Part shown: in pieces, positions 59,050-64,000 of the stretch
How positions within the stretch are numbered: position 1 is the first letter of the stretch
Layout of the letters: each line of letters begins with the position of its first letter
Notes under the pieces: model-generated
Database searches by the model: none
Told to the model about the DNA's origin: nothing
The model's input: only the letters and a program-made list of their open reading frames with translations
Translations under genes and position numbers: made by a program
NCBI RefSeq assembly: GCF_048771995.1
Contig: NC_133028.1
Coordinates: forward strand, 72,648,501 to 72,712,500
Length of the DNA: 64,000 nucleotides
From: Taeniopygia guttata
Taxonomy: Eukaryota; Chordata; Aves; Passeriformes; Estrildidae
Reading direction: 5' to 3'

Positions 59050-62000
59050 TGTGTCACATTGAGAGGACTTGCAAACGTGTTGAGTTTAAAAAGGTCACCT
59101 AGATTTCAGATATTTTTGCATTACCTCAGTAGCATGTTCTTTTCCTTTTTTATGTTTGTTTTTTTTAAATTTTTTTCCTTTAAAACAGAGCTTTCTCCGC
59201 TTCTCCCTATGGCTTCTGCTGGAAAACACCTGTGCCATTTTTATGCCGTTGATATATCTGCCCATGCTTTTGATGTTTTAAACATTTAAAAAAACTAACA
59301 AATCGATCCAAAGAAACAAAAGCCATGGCATGGACTGTAGGAATTAGAGAAATCCACAGTCCTAATGTTATCAAGGAAAATATTTTATATTTTCTTACTT
59401 TTGTCTGGGAATTCTGGAAATTATTTTATTTAGCCTATTATATATAAGAAGAATGTCTCTTCAATATAGATTGTTATTTTCAAAAAGTTAGCTACAGGTC
59501 CCCTACTGATTAAACACTTTAACCTCTTTACACAAAACTGAACTTTATTAAAGAAAACTGCTCATTACATCACCATACAAGACAGCAATTGTGCAAAACA
59601 TACCTGATATCTGATATTCAATATTAAAAAATTGTCCATTTCCTTTTTTATTGTACGGTTTTCAAAACTATTTGGGAACAAAATGTCAGGATATTGTGAA
59701 GTCCATGAAATGAATTGAAGTTGATGGAATGCTTGCCATTTTTGATGAGATAATGTGCACAACTCAGGGAAAGTTTCAGGACAGTGGGATGGTGAAATGT
59801 CACCAGCACAAAGAGGGATTTGTGGTGCCTTGAACCACGAGAAAGGGTTCTCACAACGGAGTAGATGATGTAGCACCTAGTCAAGGAGAAATTAGCATGG
59901 CTTTATTTAAGAGTAAATGGGAAAAAAAAAATCAAGAGTTCTGGGCAATAAATGGTAACTGTGTGGAGACACACAACATGGCTGAGCTCCCATGGAGATT
60001 ATGGGGATATAACTTTGTTTCATGGGCCAGCTGTAGTATTAGGTACCTCAGAAGGATGGGCTGTGTGCAGAATTCCTGGTGCTCCTAACGAGCACTCTGG
60101 AGGTGGAGGTGTTTTCCTGTCCTCAGCTCTCCGAGATGCAGAAGATGAAATCTTATTATCCTGCACTCAAAGCCTCGGGGAGAGATTCCATTTTGAAAGA
60201 ACCGACTCCTTCTAGTAACTCAATTTCCAACAAGATCCGTACAAAAGATAAATTGTCAGATAATCAGAGATGCTTCTTTTGGTGGAATTTCACAAGAATA
60301 GTGGGCAAATAACCCACTGGAAGATAAAACACCTATTACCAGCACAAAGTGTAAGTCCCTCTAAGCAAGGTTTTGCCTGTGTGAATGACCGATACCATCT
60401 GGAAGCGGAAGATTGACAGGCTAGGAGGCAGTTAAAGATAATAACAGGGCACCTGAGAATCACTGAGGGAATTTATCACTGTCACAGTGTGTGCTAAGTA
60501 GCACACGGCAAGGGTTTGCTGCTTTTATTCCTCATGCAATTTAAGCCTCCAAGCTGGTTCACATGCAGCTGAAACAAGGGATCACAATGGATATTTTCCC
60601 TCATGGTGCTGTCCTACTGATTTCAAATACATCTCATTAGTGCAGTTTCATTTTACGTAGCTCAACAAATATTGTTCACAAAAATTGCTGTAATTACTAT
60701 TGTCTAAGCCACATAAAGTAGAGATTATCATTTAAAATTTACAGGTTCTTTGCAGTCAAACTTAATTCTGATGCATTCTTGCTCTCTTCTGATACAGGCA
60801 GCATATTTTATTTCTAGTTGCTATTCATTTTCTCTAAAGTAACTGCATTATTGGTATTTCCTATGTGCTGACATTTACATAAAAATTTATGTAAAGGAGG
60901 CAACAGAAAGAAGAAGCATGGTGACCCTCTCTTTATGTGAAAATATACAAAATATGAAGCACTGCAGGTGAAATCCACCCATATGCAAAAAAAACCCTGA
61001 TTCATGATCTGTGTGTGCATTGAATCCCACCTCAGCTCTCGAAATAGAGTGTGGTGGGAGTTGTGATACATGAAGTGGCAGATTGAAGCTATGGCTGTGA
61101 ACAAATTGTGAACTCCATGCTGCCTGGTGAATCCTGTTTTGTTTCAGGTTGTTTCTTCTGTAGCCTTCTTCATCTCAAGTTTGAGTATTGATTGTATAAC
61201 AGATAATAATATATATTGTTGATTAAATTGTATTCTATTTAGTGAAAGGACTTGATACTTAGTGAAAAATATGTTTGAGAATGCGAGATAAAGTACTGAA
61301 GAGTCATAAATGTTAAGGCATTCCCTCTGTGGGTTACTTCTTTTGTATTATTAGGTTCAATAATGTGAAGGGTTTCTTGTGTTCTGAAACACACCTAGAG
61401 AAAAAAATCAATAAATATGCATTTCAGCCAAAATATGAAAAATTATTATTTTTCCCCCAAAGACAGCTAGGCCAGTAAAAGACTCTTGAAAAAACGTGTG
61501 CTATTGAAATCCTTCCCTGATTCCTCTTCTGAAGGTATGTACCTCTAGTGAATTTTAACTAAGAAGGGTGTTTCGGGTTAGCAACTCTTTGCTTGGAAAG
61601 TTTAGGGCTGCCATGAGCATTCCTGCTATCCATGAGGCTTGCATGGTCCTTGAGATCTGCAGGGGATGTACATCTCCTGCCCTTCACCACCAACTTCAGT
61701 GCATTTTATGTCTTCCCTCTGCCCTAACCTACCATCCTGTGTCTCTTCCCACTATTTTTTCATAGCATTTTTTGGCTGGAGGCCTTTGTGTGTGCTCAGC
61801 ACAGATAGATATTTAATATGATTTAGCAGTTGTACCTCAGTATGATATAGCTGAACGGTTCTTAAAACAAAAGTTTTATGATTTGCCCTTATTTGAAGCA
61901 GCAGAAGGCATTCCTCACTCTGAAAACCCCTCATCCTGGAAGTGTCATCCAAATTGCCTTTGCAACCTCAAATCTGTGACACACCTAATTGAAATTAACC

Positions 62001-64000
62001 TGCTTGTTACTGTCTATGGTGTGCTGATTTCAGTGCCATGTTCAGCATGAGCTGCCCAAAATGCTTTAATTTAACCTGCCTCTCCTCACCCCTCACCTTG
62101 AAAAACCCTCAATTGCTAGAAAGTTTCAGTCTGAAGGTTTGCCCAACTAGCTAAAATAAATGCAAGGGGATCTAAAAGACAGCCAGGAGAAGCAGTGCCT
62201 ATGTGCTGGATTTTCACAGTATGATAGCATTGGCTGTATTTCGTGATTCATTTCCTTGCCCTAAATAAATTAATTCCAGCCATAGTCTCTTGAAGTCCTT
62301 TCCCAAGCAAGATCCCATACTGTCAAAGTCTTTCGGTCAGTTCTGTGTTATATATACAGAGCCTGATAGTTCTTGTTATTTGAAGATTTATGGGATAATT
62401 AGATCAGTTTTCTTCTTGACCTTGCCTGCCTTGTGGAGCTGCTTTTCAAGTTTGGAAGCAAAGGCCTTAACTAGACAAGAGAAATCTGGGTATAACTACT
62501 TTCCTGTGAGCTCCATATGGTTTTCAATTAAGGGGAATATATAGGTAATGGCTGCCAATTGTATCAATTTGTGCAGGATTCCAGAGAAATGGCAGCAGAA
62601 CACAGGGCATCCCCTACAATGAAATGTAAGAGACAGGATGGGAGAGATGAAATGAAGGGAGAATGTCCGGAAAACACTTAAAGCACCACCCTGACCACAA
62701 AGCAATAGAGCTCAGAAACCCAAACTGCTCTGAGTGGAGAGCACCAGCACTGGGACGGAATTTTATTGGAAACAAGGGCATTCCTAAAATCTTCCTTTAA
62801 CTAAAAATCAAGTTATCCTGATCCATGGGTTTGATTATTTTAATTTGCTCCAAGGAAGAAAAGGAACCATTCTAAACTCTATTTTAAATCATCTTTCATC
62901 TGTGCATCCAGAACTTTTAGCCATCAAGTATATTTTCTTAGAGAAATTTATTTTAAAAATCTTTATTTTTATATTTAATTATTATGAAATGACGAAAAAA
63001 TTAACTTTATATCCCCTGGCTTAGTAAGCAGAATAACCACATCTGATCAGAGGCAATTTTGCAGCCTTCTCTTTAAATGTTAAGATGATATTCATTTTCT
63101 TCATCACCCCATCAACAAGATGCAGAGAAAAGTGGCACAACATTTATAATCAGCAATCCATAAGCAGTTTCCAAAGCATCCGTGACACATCGGGCGGCAT
63201 GTTCATCCCCGTAGGAGGTCTGGCTCTCTCTCTGGCTGTCTCATTTTGCAGTTCAGCCAGGTCCCTGAAATTCTGGGAAGACTGCTGGTTGTTTGTGTCA
63301 CCATCAGGGTGAGCGTGATGGCAGAACAAAGCTGGCAGCCTGGCTCAGACCCGGCTGTTGGTGTTGTCTGGGCAATGAGAGGTTTTTGGAGAACACGAGA
63401 CTAAAAAGAACACCTTGCTGCAAGGTGCCATGGAGGCCAGGAAGGTAGGAGGTTTCCTTGAGATGAGCTCATGGAGGAAAAGCCCACAAATAGCTGTTTG
63501 AAACAGTTGCTTGGAAAAAATCCTCATCTTAGGAACTCCTAGAGAGGGACACAGAAGAAGAAAATTGGCACAAACCAATGATGCCTTGGGCTGGAAGCTG
63601 AGGGAGGAGCAGCATTGTGCTCCATGCTCTGTCCATGTGTCCCACAGGGTATGACCCACCTGTGTTCTCTGATGTTACAGATGTGTTTGGCAGTATTTCT
63701 CCACAGCTATCCCCATGGAACACCAGAGCAGAGTGTTGGAAACCTGTTAAGGATTTCGAGGTTCCTGCCTGAGGGACAGGCACACCCCTGACACTTTGGG
63801 GCAGAGGGCTGTGCTTATGTGGCTGCCCTCGTGCCACGGGACAGAGGATGATGGCCTCACCTCTCAGACCCCTCTCAACACAACACCCAAACCTCCCAGG
63901 AGCTCCCCTGCAGCAGGTATTGCAACAGATATTCCATCTGCCTCAGCAGAAAGAGACAAACATCTCGCCCAAGCTCACAGACATGGCTTGGTGCAAGAGC
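59050..64000. other. Unique non-coding DNA, GC-richer towards the right end
   Basis: No gene supported. 60340-60560 is repeat-free with a perfect palindrome. 63060-64000 is GC-richer, with overlapping frames on both strands (for example 63345-63659 and 63529-63837, minus) and no recognisable domain. A real gene may lie beyond the right edge, but nothing here shows it. Confidence 0.45.
60489..60506. repeat. Perfect inverted repeat, 8-bp arms
   Basis: GTGTGCTA, AG, TAGCACAC. Perfect arms with a 2-base centre; the form resembles a dimer-binding site more than an RNA hairpin, whose loop would be too tight. Confidence 0.8.

Overview
The window reads as nuclear DNA of a bird, most likely a songbird. 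It is AT-rich and non-coding. The lineage call rests on the repeats. There are several 3'-end fragments of CR1 LINEs of the avian type, some ending in the ATGATTCTATG-like tail. There are also three LTRs whose sequence I recognise from passerine genomes. I see nothing resembling primate or rodent Alu, B1 or L1. I find no intact protein-coding gene, tRNA, rRNA, CRISPR array or bacterial-style operon. No reading frame exceeds about 200 codons, and the longest ones lie in LTRs, simple repeats or GC-richer unique DNA. The window is best described as a gene desert or part of a very large intron.

Layout. 1-7.65 kb: AT-rich unique DNA with a decayed LINE endonuclease fragment (+) near 1.54-1.91 kb. 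7.66-9.32 kb: two related solo LTRs in opposite orientations. The first (minus) has a perfect 6-bp target-site duplication. The second (plus) carries an 81-bp internal tandem duplication that doubles its TATA box. 9.3-20.4 kb: unique DNA with one candidate exon (17.34-17.47 kb) and two short hairpins near 19.5 kb. 20.4-20.7 kb: a third LTR (plus). 24.75-25.27 kb: two CR1 3' ends in the same orientation, with a further CR1 scrap at 27.7 kb. 34.64-35.40 kb: about 760 bp of an old CR1/L3-like reverse transcriptase region (minus). 36.61-36.69 kb: a 76-bp candidate exon with very good splice sites. 37.69-38.39 kb: a 700-bp (ATCC)n array. 41.57 and 46.16 kb: CR1 fragments (minus). 50.84-50.92 kb: a 30-bp x 3 minisatellite. 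56.95 kb: (ATT)n. 58.76-59.04 kb: a CR1 3' end followed by about 130 bp of (AAATA)n. The remainder to 64 kb is unique and a little GC-richer at the end.

No genes work together here. What can be read is a history of retroelement insertion and simple-repeat growth, plus a few unproven candidate exons and regulatory stretches. I did not find a convincing new biological system. The items most worth checking are the 36.61 kb exon candidate, the promoter-duplicated LTR and the large ATCC array.
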